A DNA stretch of 64,000 bases, from the NCBI GenBank assembly GCA_018061025.1, contig JAGOUY010000011.1, forward strand, positions 1 to 64,000. The letters run 5' to 3'. Source of the DNA: Patescibacteria group bacterium (GTDB taxonomy: Bacteria > Patescibacteriota > Patescibacteriia > 2-12-FULL-60-25). This document shows, one piece after another, positions 25,893-34,093 of the stretch; the first letter of the stretch is position 1, and every line of letters starts with the position of its first letter. A program made the translations under genes and the position numbers. The notes below the pieces were generated by a model, which was given only the letters and a program-made list of their open reading frames with translations, was not told the DNA's origin and did not search any database.

Positions 25893-25970
25893 TGTCACCC
25901 CCGTGAAGACGGGGGCCTAGCCTCGATCGATCCGCCTGGGCTGGGTTCCCGCCTTCGCGGGAATGACAGA
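25893..25970. repeat. inverted pair of REP-like hairpins
   Basis: GGCTGGGTTCCCGCCTTCGC... (25939-25970) and a degraded inverted copy (25893-25922, TGTCACCCCCGTGAAGACGG...) face each other. The same unit stands at 39810-39841. Such TCATTCCCGCGAAGGCGGGA-type units are common dispersed hairpins in several bacterial groups. Confidence 0.75.
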
Positions 25971-26480
25971 ACTAACCTGTAATAAAACAACCGCGGAGCC
26001 ATGTCCTGCGGATGCATATTTTTGCTTGATATTAAGCGAAAAAATGTGATCCTCGGCAGGGTGATCTTGCGATCTGGTTATACGCTTGCGCGCCGCCTGC
26101 TGTCTTTGGACTCTGGTTGTTAGGGCTGAATGTAGCGAAATCTCTTAGAAATGTCAAACCCGCTCTGGAGAGGCGGGTCGGAGAGGCTGTTGAATGAGGT
26201 TCGAGGAAAGAGAGTTGTTGCAGGGCGCTAGGCAGCGAGCAGTCAAATTCGCTTGGCGTGCTTTCGCGCGTAGCAGTTGCGGACGCTCTTGTCACTGGTC
26301 CCATGGGCGTTCTTGCCCAACCTGCAGGACGGGCAGAGCCACCGACGCACGGCGAGAATGAACTTTCTCATCTCAGGAGCCTCTTATGTTGCAGCGTACA
26401 TTCTCAAGGAAGCAAGGGTAAGTGTTACGCTTGCTAAGCAAAAAGTCAAGAAGAATAGGCTGATAGATAGTTAAACAAAC
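25971..26480. other. long spacer, mostly without recognisable genes
   Basis: This 500-base spacer upstream of rplJ is rich in stems, for example AACCCGC/GCGGGT near 26157-26176, which on the minus strand is followed by TTTGACATTT. I tested RNase P, tmRNA and SRP RNA signatures and found none. One small reading frame (26243-26371) is listed separately. A structured RNA remains possible. Confidence 0.4.
26243..26371 (-). CDS. possible small zinc-binding protein
   Basis: A 42-residue frame reads MRKFILAVRRWLCPSCRLG, then NAHGTSDKSVRNCYARKHAKRI. It has CPSC and a later Cys, and a strongly basic composition (about 14 K/R/H). AGAGG lies eight bases before the ATG. The size and charge resemble small ribosome-associated or nucleic-acid-binding proteins. 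There is no family match, and the short length makes chance possible. Confidence 0.35.
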   Translation of the reverse strand: MRKFILAVRRWLCPSCRLGKNAHGTSDKSVRNCYARKHAKRI

Positions 26481-26536
26481 TCTTTACAGATATAAAAGAA
26501 TATGTGACCGTTTTGTCAGGAAAGGATAGGTGTTCC

Positions 26537-26968
26537 ATGGAAGAACCCCGCGAAAAACTCCGGAGTCTCTTCGAAGAAGCTGGACTGATCTTTGAAGCCA
26601 CCGGGTCAAGTCTGGGAGCCGTCTTCCCCGACGCCCTGGTGGGGATCATGCTCCCGGACGGTGCCGTCGCCGTCTGCGTACAGCGACACATGCAGATCGA
26701 TGAGATCCTCCGGCTCTACCTCTCCGCGAAAGCGCATGCCTGCGCAATCGTGATCTTCTCTGGGTGCTTCGAGGGCCTGGATCTCAAGGCGGTCCAGCGT
26801 CTGAATGACGGGGGTGATCCGATCCGTGTCGAACGTGCAGATGTCATCCAGCATGTCAACTGCCTCGTCAACAGCGTCGGAACCGCGTACATCGGGTGCA
26901 GGAATGCCCCGCGAGAAACGTACGCCATTCCACGTACCATGGCAGCAATGACGCTCTACCCGCTCTGA
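26537..26968 (+). CDS. unknown protein, family A member 1
   Basis: The 143-residue protein is not recognised, but it appears related to the products at 27102 and 29478. All share a small-domain pattern: hydrophobic-G-[IV]-x-[LN]-x-x-[DN]-G (here LVGIMLPDGAV), a helix with LRL/YRL/LRI, then P[IV] x x x x x [DE]V xx [HY][VA] xx L[VI] (here PIRVERADVIQHVNCLV). The gene is GC-rich, has an AGGATAGG ribosome-binding site, and is preceded by a 23-base box almost identical to that before 27102. It ends before a hairpin terminator. The expression style differs from the host core genes, which suggests transfer. Confidence 0.65.
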   Translation: MEEPREKLRSLFEEAGLIFEATGSSLGAVFPDALVGIMLPDGAVAVCVQRHMQIDEILRLYLSAKAHACAIVIFSGCFEGLDLKAVQRLNDGGDPIRVERADVIQHVNCLVNSVGTAYIGCRNAPRETYAIPRTMAAMTLYPL

Positions 26969-27001
26969 GATCTGGACTCCCTCATCTATTCCCACTCTTC
27001 A

Positions 27002-27031
27002 CGACGCATCCCTTGCGTCGATTGTGTTTTT
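27002..27031 (+). terminator. terminator after the 26537 gene
   Basis: CGACGCA/TGCGTCG with a five-base loop, then ATTGTGTTTTT. The terminator after the 29478 gene has the same stem and tail. Confidence 0.8.
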
Positions 27032-27101
27032 ATAGAAACGTGAGGCTTTACAGAAATAAAATAATATGACAGGGTTTAGGCCTGAAAGGAGGTGTCACTT
27101 G

Positions 27102-27539
27102 ATGACACGTGCTGAGTGGGATGTCCTGGTTCAACGCGCAAACCTGAAGTCTGCGGTGGGAGAACACCCGCTCTTCAGCCGCTACTTCTTCGGGATCCTC
27201 AATGAAGACGGGACCTGTTCCCTCTTCGAGATCCTCGACCTCAACATCGATGGTGTTCTGCGCATTCTGGAGGCTACGCACAAGGTAGTGGTGGGATTTC
27301 GCCCTGGCATGGTGCGCTACGTGGGACATACTAGGATTCGCGAGATCGAGAAGCGCCCCGAACCCATCATGCTCACGGCTGCGGAAGTCGCCGCCTACGT
27401 CGACCTCATCATCGACAAGAAGGGATTCGCTCCCATCATCGCGCTGGCAGATGAGGTGAATGATCCGCGTATCCTGAAGACCACTCGTGAACGCGTAGAG
27501 ATCATCCTCCGTCGATACAAGGCCGTCGGCGCAAACTAA
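27102..27539 (+). CDS. unknown protein, family A member 2
   Basis: The 145-residue protein shares the family pattern described for 26537: FFGILNEDGTCSLFEILDLNIDGVLRIL, then PIMLTAAEVAAYVDLIIDKKG. The C-terminus is helical (DPRILKTTRERVEIILRRYKAV). The ATG at 27102 is chosen because AAAGGAGGTG stands seven bases upstream, a near-perfect Shine-Dalgarno site; an ATG at 27066 lies inside the conserved promoter-like box. The function is unknown. Confidence 0.65.
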   Translation: MTRAEWDVLVQRANLKSAVGEHPLFSRYFFGILNEDGTCSLFEILDLNIDGVLRILEATHKVVVGFRPGMVRYVGHTRIREIEKRPEPIMLTAAEVAAYVDLIIDKKGFAPIIALADEVNDPRILKTTRERVEIILRRYKAVGAN

Positions 27540-27561
27540 ACAACCTTTTTTTCTTCTCTTC

Positions 27562-27585
27562 GACGCTCACATGGCGTCTCTTATT
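27562..27585 (+). terminator. terminator after the 27102 gene
   Basis: GACGC (27562-27566) and GCGTC (27574-27578) with TCTTATTTTATT after, close to the convergent ABC gene stop. The stem is short. Confidence 0.5.
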
Positions 27586-29349
27586 TTATTCGGCCAGAAA
27601 TCCACCGGCCTGAATGGACCAGAGGGATTTGTAAAGACCGTCGCGAGAGAGAAGATCGTTGTGCTTGCCTTCGTCGAGGATACGACCATCTTGCATGACG
27701 ATGATGCGATCCATTTGCATAATCGTAGACAAGCGGTGCGCAATCGCGATAACGGTTTTTCCTTGCATGAGTTTGGCGAGGGCGTCTTGGATCAAGGCTT
27801 CAGATTCAGAATCGAGGCTGGACGTTGCCTCGTCTAAAATTAAGATGGGGGCGTTCATTAAGATCGCCCGAGCTACGGCCACGCGTTGGCGTTCGCCGCC
27901 GGAGAGTTTGACACCGCGCTCACCTACTAACGAATCATAGCCTTCGGGAAGAGAGGAGATGAACTCGTGGCAATGCGCTTGTTTGGAGGCGGCGATTAAT
28001 TCTTCCTCGGTAGCGTCTGGTTTTCCGTAACGGATATTGTCTTTGAGTGAGCGGTGGAAGAGGATCGGATCTTGAGGGACGAGGGCAATGTTTTGACGGA
28101 GACTGTCTTGGGTGACTTTGGCGATATCTTGGCCGTCGATCAGGATTTTGCCTTTGTTGAGATTGAAGAGGCGGAGGAGAAGTTTGGTGACCGTGGATTT
28201 GCCTGCGCCGGACGAGCCGACGAGTGCAATCTTTTCGCCTGGTTTAATCGAGAGAGAAACATCGCGCAAAATCTTTCGCGTGGGCGTGTAGGCAAAGTCT
28301 AGCTTTTTGAATTCAATGATTCCTTGTGTGACCTTGAGCTGTTTGGCGTTTGGTTCGTCTTGGACATTTGATATTTTATCCATGACTTCGACCATTTCTT
28401 TGGCGTTGGCCATTTGTTCGTAGATCGTGCGGATGAAGCGACCAAAATCCCAAACCTGGTTAAAGAGGAGGACGAGGTACCCTTGCAGTGCCGCGACATC
28501 TCCGATCGTGAAGGCTCCTTGGGTAAAGCGATAGACGGCCCAACCCATGATGGCAAATTCGATCATGGTCATGAGAATCGTTTGGATCGCAAGACTTACT
28601 TCAAAGGCTTGCCAACTTTTTGTTTGGGCGCGCCGCTGCTCATCTACCAGGCCTCCGTAAGACGCCTGTTCCCGTGAAGACGTGACGAATAATTTAATAT
28701 TCACCGCATTTGTAAGAGAATCCGTTAGGAGACCGCTGGCCTTAGAATCCATTTCGGAACGACGTTCATCTAACGGTAATTTCCATCGGGAAACGAACAG
28801 ATCCGAGAGGAAGAAGGCTAGAGACCAGACGCCCAGCATGACTCCCAACACCCATTCCATGCGCCAAAAAATAATGAGCATGCCGCCAATGGTGATAACC
28901 GTGGGAAATAGGCGCCATAAGACAGGTTCAACGATGTTATGAAAGGCATCCACGAAACGGGAGGCTTTTTTCACAAGAGAACCACTGGGTTCTTCGGTGA
29001 AGAATTGATACGAATGGTCGAGGACGTTTTTAAAAACGGTTCGCTGAAGGTTAGCACCGATACGTGGCTGGATGTCGCTCGCGATCAATCCACAGGCACG
29101 CCACAAGGCCCACATGACCATATAGATCGCAAAAATGATGAGGAAAATGCGTTTTATCACCTCCCAATCATAGATCCCTGTCTTTTGCATGTTGACGAGC
29201 GCGTCAAAGAGATCCTTGTAATACAGAGGATAGACCACCCAGAGGATCATGTTCACGATCACCATGGAGAGGACCGCGAAGACGCGCCATTTGTAGAGGC
29301 GGATGTGTTGCCAGTAGATGTGGAGGGCGCGTTTAGCGTAGGGGGTCAT
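27586..29349 (-). CDS. ABC exporter, fused membrane and ATPase domains
   Basis: The 587-residue half-transporter (MsbA/LmrA-like) has a six-helix membrane domain in the first 320 residues (FAVLSMVIVNMILWVVYPLYY; IFLIIFAIYMVMWALWRACG) and a nucleotide-binding domain. The latter shows Walker A GSSGAGKST, signature LSGGERQRVAVARAI, Walker B PILILDEATSSLDSE and the H-loop IAHRLST. It works as a homodimer exporting a hydrophobic substrate, which I cannot name. The start at 29349 (MTPYAKRALHIYW) replaces a longer frame with a poor N-terminus. It is flanked by family A genes on the other strand. Confidence 0.9.
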   Translation of the reverse strand: MTPYAKRALHIYWQHIRLYKWRVFAVLSMVIVNMILWVVYPLYYKDLFDALVNMQKTGIYDWEVIKRIFLIIFAIYMVMWALWRACGLIASDIQPRIGANLQRTVFKNVLDHSYQFFTEEPSGSLVKKASRFVDAFHNIVEPVLWRLFPTVITIGGMLIIFWRMEWVLGVMLGVWSLAFFLSDLFVSRWKLPLDERRSEMDSKASGLLTDSLTNAVNIKLFVTSSREQASYGGLVDEQRRAQTKSWQAFEVSLAIQTILMTMIEFAIMGWAVYRFTQGAFTIGDVAALQGYLVLLFNQVWDFGRFIRTIYEQMANAKEMVEVMDKISNVQDEPNAKQLKVTQGIIEFKKLDFAYTPTRKILRDVSLSIKPGEKIALVGSSGAGKSTVTKLLLRLFNLNKGKILIDGQDIAKVTQDSLRQNIALVPQDPILFHRSLKDNIRYGKPDATEEELIAASKQAHCHEFISSLPEGYDSLVGERGVKLSGGERQRVAVARAILMNAPILILDEATSSLDSESEALIQDALAKLMQGKTVIAIAHRLSTIMQMDRIIVMQDGRILDEGKHNDLLSRDGLYKSLWSIQAGGFLAE

Positions 29350-29370
29350 AGGTAGGAGGGAGGTTGGTAG

Positions 29371-29388
29371 GCCGAGCTCAGCTCGGTT
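29371..29388. repeat. GCCGAGCTCAGCTCGGTT palindromic repeat
   Basis: The exact reverse complement occurs at 42241-42258 (AACCGAGCTGAGCTCGGC). Its inner part is nearly self-complementary. It lies just upstream of the ABC exporter. Confidence 0.7.
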
Positions 29389-29477
29389 AGGGAAGAGGGA
29401 ACCCAAAGGTGAAAAAATGAATGTTTTACAAACATGGGTTGCTTTGGCAAGGTGTGGGGGCGAAAGGGACAAACATA

Positions 29478-29915
29478 ATGGGCTGGGAGCACATTCCGGG
29501 TGGGGAAGAGCTGCGCAAAAGAATCCTGAGGGATTTCGAGGCGGCTCGTTTCGCCGCTGTATCAGCGTCTGATGAAGTTTCCCTGACGGCAGGTTTTCTG
29601 GGCGTACAGCTCAAAAATGGATGCGTCTTGCTCGTACTGAGCGGCGATTTTTATTATGAGTCCCTGTACCGCCTCGCCCAAATTACAGAACTCGTCTTCG
29701 TGGGACTTACAGCCTCTCTGAAGGACACCCTGACGGAGCATAGTCGCGCACCTACCCTCGTACAGCCGGTACTGATTCAGCCTGATGACGTACGGCTGCA
29801 TGCCGGTCTGGTCGCGCGTAGACCTTCCGTAGTCCTTTTTAAAAATCGGAACGGGCGACAAATCCTTAACCCTGAGCTTCTTTCCATGATGCTCGACAAT
29901 CTCGCAGACATGTGA
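29478..29915 (+). CDS. unknown protein, family A member 3
   Basis: The 145-residue protein has the family pattern FLGVQLKNGCVLLVL...ESLYRLAQI, then PVLIQPDDVRLHAGLVARRPS. AAAGGGA lies about ten bases before the ATG at 29478. It is the third copy in 3 kb, separated from the first two by the ABC exporter on the other strand, and shares their terminator type. The copies differ at most positions, so duplication would be old or each was acquired separately. The function is unknown. Confidence 0.65.
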   Translation: MGWEHIPGGEELRKRILRDFEAARFAAVSASDEVSLTAGFLGVQLKNGCVLLVLSGDFYYESLYRLAQITELVFVGLTASLKDTLTEHSRAPTLVQPVLIQPDDVRLHAGLVARRPSVVLFKNRNGRQILNPELLSMMLDNLADM

Positions 29916-29953
29916 ATTTAGGCCACTCCTTGCTTGCTCCCTCCCTATCCCTT

Positions 29954-29988
29954 CGACGCATAGCCTTTGCGTCGATTGTCTTTTTTTA
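29954..29988 (+). terminator. terminator after the 29478 gene
   Basis: CGACGCA/TGCGTCG, seven-base loop, then ATTGTCTTTTTTTA; matches the terminator at 27002-27031. Confidence 0.85.
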
Positions 29989-30046
29989 CGACAAAAACCA
30001 ACTTCTGACGTGTATAAGACGTAAAAACCTTGTATTTTGTTACAAC

Positions 30047-32242
30047 CTATAACTCATCCACATCCCGCAAGAATGATCCGGAAGCTTTTTTGGGAGGAGT
30101 ATCTGTGGCGGATTTCCAGATGGTTTTGGTGCTAGGATTGCGGCGTTCGCCGGTGTTGTCGATTTGGATGGTGGGTTCGTCGGTCCAAGGACTGTCGTCG
30201 CCATGGTCGCTCCACTCCCCTGTCGCAATGCCGGACGAGCCGCCGCGCCTGACGGTAGCCGTGTGATAGCCGCCGGCTTCGCGGAGTTCGACGCGCTCGA
30301 AGAGACGTGGAGGGACTTCTTCGACGAAGGTGCTCGGCTGGTTGAACATGAGGGTGTCGTAGCCGGTCGTCATGGGGTACGTCAAAAATAGATGCTTGCG
30401 AGCGCGTGTGACCGCCACATAAAACAAACGACGCTCTTCTTCCATACCATCTTCGGCCAGGGCACGACGAGAAGGGAAGGAGCCTTCGGCGAGGTGGAGG
30501 ATGAAGACCGTGTCCCATTCGAGACCCTTGGATTGATGGATCGTGGAGAGGACCATGCGCTCTTCGTCTTGGAGGCTAGCGGATTTTGCTTCGCGGCCGG
30601 CGACGACATCATCGTAGAGGGCGATGTCGTTGAGGAATGGGCCGGCTTCTTGGTAGTTTTCGGCGAAGAGGGCGAGCTGTTCAAGATCTTCCAACCGTTC
30701 ACGCCAGTTTGGGTATTCACGTTCGAGATAATCGCGATAGGTGGAACCCGTCACGGCGCGAATCATGGTGGCAGGCGTTTTACCTGTCGCTAACATGTCA
30801 CGAGCGATGGCTTGAAATTCACGCCAACCTTCTTGGGCACGCTTGGGGACGAGGAGGGCGGTTTCTGGGAGGAGGACACGGGCGAAATCCGTAGCAGCTT
30901 TGGCTTGAGAAGCGATCGCGCTGGCAGAGGCGTCCCCGATACCGGTTTGGAGGCCGAGGACACGCATCCAAGCGACTTCGTCTTGGGGATTGTGGGCGAT
31001 ACGTAAAAAACAGACGATGTCTTTGATGTGGGCACGCTCGAAGAATTTTTGACCGCCCCGATATTCATAGGGAATATCCCGACGCATGAGTTCGAATTCT
31101 AAGGCTTGTGAGTGGGCGCTGGAACGGAAAAGGACCGCCATATTACGTAGGGCGGTTCCTTCGTGGCGCAGGGCAAGGATTTGCTCAGCCACGTATTGCG
31201 CTTCTTGAGCCGCGGAGGCACACGGGATGAGTTTAGGCTTATCCCCTTTCGGTTGGACCGCGATGAGATCTTTTTGAAATTGCTCGGTATTGTGCGACAA
31301 AGAAGCGTTCGCAACTTCGAGGATTTGTGGGGTGGAACGATAATTGGTAAGGAGCTTAAATATTTTTGTCTCAGGCCATTGGTTGGGAAATGACAAGATA
31401 TTTTTTACATCCGCCCCACGGAAGGCATAGATAGACTGGGCATCATCCCCTACGACTAAAATATTGCGATGGGCTTTGGCAAACCCCGCCACGATGCGGG
31501 CTTGGATCGCATTGGTATCCTGAAACTCGTCGACGAGGACGTATTTAAAGGGGCCGGAAATATTCGGCCCGTGGATCGGGTCTTCGAGCAGGGCGGCCAT
31601 GCATGCCAAAAGATCATCAAAATCCATGGCGTTGGCGGATTTTTTGCGAAGCTGGTATTGGGCCGCGATGGATTCGATGTCGGGGATGAAGGGCGTGAAG
31701 TTGGGATGCTTCCAGCCGATGACGGTGTCGATGGATTGTTGGACGTTGCGGGCGTAGGAGATGACATCTTGCACGACGGCGGCGGAGGGAAAGCGGCGGG
31801 CTTTGGGATCGATTTTTAAATCTTTAAGGATGGCTTTGACGAGATCGCGGGCGTCTTCTTGATCGAGGATAGAAAAACTGGAGGTGTAGCCGATGACTTC
31901 GGCGAAGGCGCGTAAAATGCGATTCGCGATGGAATGGAAGGTGCCGCCCCAGATACCGCGGGCGTCTGTACCCAATAATGATTCAACACGTCCACGCATC
32001 TCGCGCGCGGCTTTATTGGTAAAGGTTAATAATAAAATGGAGGAAGGATCAAGTCCGTGTTCAAGGAGATAGGCGACGCGGTAGGTTAGCGTTCTTGTTT
32101 TGCCGGAACCGGCACCGGCTAATACCAAACACGGCCCATCGCCACCGAGGACGACGTCAAGCTGTTCTTGGTTCAATTCCTTCGCGTAGTCGATGCGACG
32201 GTGGTGGTTTTCATTTTGATTTTGGAGGATGAAGACGGACAT
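30047..32242 (-). CDS. UvrD/PcrA-type DNA helicase
   Basis: The 731-residue protein is full length. Motifs include LNQEQLDVVLGGDGPCLVLAGAGSGKTRTL (Q motif and Walker A), TFTNKAAREMRGRV (Ia), YVLVDEFQDTNAIQ (II), LVVGDDAQSIYAFRGA (III), LLTNYRSTPQILEVAN (IV), LSTIHQSKGLEWDTVFILH (V) and RLFYVAVTRARKHLFL (VI). It unwinds DNA 3' to 5' in repair and replication. The last 60 residues are low-complexity linker-like. The message starts at the ATG at 32242. This is a host gene, distinct from the compact helicase in the element at 7564. Confidence 0.93.
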   Translation of the reverse strand: MSVFILQNQNENHHRRIDYAKELNQEQLDVVLGGDGPCLVLAGAGSGKTRTLTYRVAYLLEHGLDPSSILLLTFTNKAAREMRGRVESLLGTDARGIWGGTFHSIANRILRAFAEVIGYTSSFSILDQEDARDLVKAILKDLKIDPKARRFPSAAVVQDVISYARNVQQSIDTVIGWKHPNFTPFIPDIESIAAQYQLRKKSANAMDFDDLLACMAALLEDPIHGPNISGPFKYVLVDEFQDTNAIQARIVAGFAKAHRNILVVGDDAQSIYAFRGADVKNILSFPNQWPETKIFKLLTNYRSTPQILEVANASLSHNTEQFQKDLIAVQPKGDKPKLIPCASAAQEAQYVAEQILALRHEGTALRNMAVLFRSSAHSQALEFELMRRDIPYEYRGGQKFFERAHIKDIVCFLRIAHNPQDEVAWMRVLGLQTGIGDASASAIASQAKAATDFARVLLPETALLVPKRAQEGWREFQAIARDMLATGKTPATMIRAVTGSTYRDYLEREYPNWRERLEDLEQLALFAENYQEAGPFLNDIALYDDVVAGREAKSASLQDEERMVLSTIHQSKGLEWDTVFILHLAEGSFPSRRALAEDGMEEERRLFYVAVTRARKHLFLTYPMTTGYDTLMFNQPSTFVEEVPPRLFERVELREAGGYHTATVRRGGSSGIATGEWSDHGDDSPWTDEPTIQIDNTGERRNPSTKTIWKSATDTPPKKASGSFLRDVDEL

Positions 32243-32281
32243 AGTTCAGGTACAAGAATAGCTGCGCGGGCGGAAGAAGGA

Positions 32282-32462
32282 TATAGGCGATGGGCTCGTC
32301 TTGATTTAATGCTTATTATTTCTTTGCACGGGGCCTGCCACTGCGGCACCTTAGAATGCTCGCCGCCAATCACTTGGGGAGGCGGACTGCGCCTTCTAAG
32401 GGATCCGCCTATGTGTCACCCGTGCAAATCTATGGATATTAAACAAGACGAGCCCTAGATAG
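32282..32462. repeat. variable-stem palindromic element, copy 2
   Basis: TATAGGCGATG (32282-32292) and CTAGATAG (32455-32462) enclose arms that pair as GGGCTCGTCTTG (with a bulge, then TTTAAT) and, nearer the centre, TTTGCACGGG (32324-32333) with CCCGTGCAAA (32419-32428). The centre has CCTTAGAA/TTCTAAGG and CCGCC/GGCGG hairpins. It lies between the pcrA-type gene and mltG. Confidence 0.8.
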
Positions 32463-32486
32463 GGAGGGAGCGGAAGAAGCTGAGGG

Positions 32487-32519
32487 CTAATTCCTAACGC
32501 CTAATTCCTAATACCCTGC
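32487..32519. repeat. CTAATTCCTAACGCC-type dispersed repeat, copy 1
   Basis: CTAATTCCTAACGCCTAATT-CCTAATACCCTG is made of imperfect 15-base units that recur at 40797, 42258 and 61552. Here it overlaps the 3' end of mltG. Confidence 0.65.
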
Positions 32520-33542
32520 CCTCTGTCGGTTGCGGATGTGATCCTCAAAGGTGGCGGCGTAGAGGACGTTGTTTTGTTTGTCGGTGAGGAAGTAGCGATA
32601 GGGGGTTTTGGTGGGATTGAAGACGGCTTGAAGCGCAGAGAGGGCGGGGTGTGCGATGGGTCCCGGGGGGAGGCCGCGGTTCTTGTAGGAGTTGTAGGCG
32701 GTTTCTAGTCTTAACTCTTCGGCGGTGGCGCGGCCGCGATTGGAACCCGTGATGTAGGTGAGGGTGGCGTCACTTTGGAGGGCCATCCCTTCTTGCAGAC
32801 GTCGCAAGAATAAGCCGGCCACGATGGCGCGGTCTTTGGTGGTTTGGACTTCCTTTTCCACGATCGAGGCCAGGATGACGGCTTCGTCGAAGGTTTTTAA
32901 GGGTGCGGGCAGGGGCATGTCTTTAAAAATTTGGTAGACGCGTTGGTCGAATACGCTTAATTGTTTGCGGATTAAGCTTTCGGGCAATTCATCTTCCCAG
33001 ACGCGATAGGTATCTGGGAAGAGATAGCCCTCGAGGGAACGATCGGCGGGCAAGGATTGTAAAAAAGGGAATTCCGCACGCCACTTAGGATCAAAGGGAG
33101 CGGTATTCCCGGATTGGCCCGTAAATCCAAGAAACGTTGGACGCCAAGCAGGGTTTATAGCGGCGAGTTGGTCGGCTTGATTACGCAGATCCCAGCCTTC
33201 GATGACGCGGACTTCGCGTTCGGCGCGTTGTGGGCCGCGCGCTAAGAGGGGGGCGATATCGCTGTAACGCGTACCTGGTTGAATTTGGTAGGTTCCAGGC
33301 TTGGCTTTGGGGCTACGGGCGATGGCCGTGTAGATTCTGTAGCCTAATGCGGAATTGACTACGCGATACTCATCCTGCAAACGCTGGGCAACTTCTTTAT
33401 GCGTGAGAGATTGATCGAGACGAATAATCGCGGGAGAACCTGGTTCGATCTTGCCGACAAAACTTGAAAAGGCCCAGCCTCCAAATTTCCAGAGACATAA
33501 TATACCGAGACAGGCGAGGACAAGATGAAGGAGGCGAGACAT
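32508..33542 (-). CDS. mltG: endolytic murein transglycosylase
   Basis: The 344-residue protein is membrane-anchored (LLHLVLACLGILCLWKFGGWAFS) and has the YceG/MltG domain: LTHKEVAQRLQDE, IEGWDLRNQADQL, LEGYLFPDTYRV, VILASIVEKEVQ (catalytic Glu) and GLPPGPIAHPALSALQAVFNPT. MltG cuts nascent glycan strands and sets their length, so the cell has or had peptidoglycan. The ATG at 33542 lies four bases from the PAP2 stop, so the two genes form an operon. Confidence 0.93.
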   Translation of the reverse strand: MSRLLHLVLACLGILCLWKFGGWAFSSFVGKIEPGSPAIIRLDQSLTHKEVAQRLQDEYRVVNSALGYRIYTAIARSPKAKPGTYQIQPGTRYSDIAPLLARGPQRAEREVRVIEGWDLRNQADQLAAINPAWRPTFLGFTGQSGNTAPFDPKWRAEFPFLQSLPADRSLEGYLFPDTYRVWEDELPESLIRKQLSVFDQRVYQIFKDMPLPAPLKTFDEAVILASIVEKEVQTTKDRAIVAGLFLRRLQEGMALQSDATLTYITGSNRGRATAEELRLETAYNSYKNRGLPPGPIAHPALSALQAVFNPTKTPYRYFLTDKQNNVLYAATFEDHIRNRQRAGY

Positions 33543-33546
33543 AGTT

Positions 33547-34062
33547 TTATGGGCGTTTGCGTAACCACCCATGACCCAGGCGCACGAAGGTAAAGGACAG
33601 GACACCGACGAGGAGTCCGGCGAGAATATCTGATGGATAGTGTACTCCCGCGGCCACGCGACCTACCGCGACAAGATCAGCAAGGATGAGAGCGACGACT
33701 CCTAGGGAACGATTCCAGCCGAAGATCGCAAAGGCCATGCCATAGGCAATAGAAGCATGGGCCGAAGGAAAGCTCATGGTGTGCGGGCGAGGGACGAGAA
33801 CATCCAAGGTGGGGTCGGTGATAAAGGGACGCGCACGTCCGATCGCCCATTCGCTGCTGAAGGCGAGACATGCGGCTAATAATGTAGACCAAACGACTTC
33901 TTTGAGGGCGTGATGAGAAAGCCAGCCTCGGGCACGCCCACCTATCGCCAATAGAGCAATGATAAAAATCGTCCAGCGCGCACAGAGCACAACAAGCGAC
34001 ACCATCCAGGGCGCGTGGAGCCAGTCTTGAACGGTGTGCATGAGGAGAAGCTCGGTGGACAT
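33547..34062 (-). CDS. PAP2-family phosphatase
   Basis: The 171-residue membrane protein carries the three PAP2 motifs: IGRARPF (KxxxxxxRP-type), SFPSAHAS and RVAAGVHYPSDILAG. It has five or six membrane helices. The likely substrate is undecaprenyl pyrophosphate or a related lipid phosphate, in line with the mltG gene next to it. A TATACT box ends six bases before the ATG (minus strand), indicating a leaderless start. Confidence 0.85.
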   Translation of the reverse strand: MSTELLLMHTVQDWLHAPWMVSLVVLCARWTIFIIALLAIGGRARGWLSHHALKEVVWSTLLAACLAFSSEWAIGRARPFITDPTLDVLVPRPHTMSFPSAHASIAYGMAFAIFGWNRSLGVVALILADLVAVGRVAAGVHYPSDILAGLLVGVLSFTFVRLGHGWLRKRP

Positions 34063-34068
34063 GTAGGA

Positions 34069-34074
34069 AGTATA
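34069..34074 (-). promoter_or_regulatory. -10 box of the PAP2-mltG unit, leaderless
   Basis: TATACT on the minus strand, six bases before the ATG. The same spacing and box stand before gpmI (36479-36484), and TACACT before the 53503 gene (53510-53515). Confidence 0.5.
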
Positions 34075-34093
34075 CAGAATTCGCCTTCAGGCG

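Noticed and set aside
25971..26480. RNase P RNA, tmRNA or SRP RNA in the long spacer
   Set aside because: None of the signature blocks (GAGGAAAGUCCG, tag ORF with resume codon and CCA, or the GGAAGGAAGCAGCC-type loop) is present on either strand. A frame ending YAAT on the minus strand resembles a tag only by chance.
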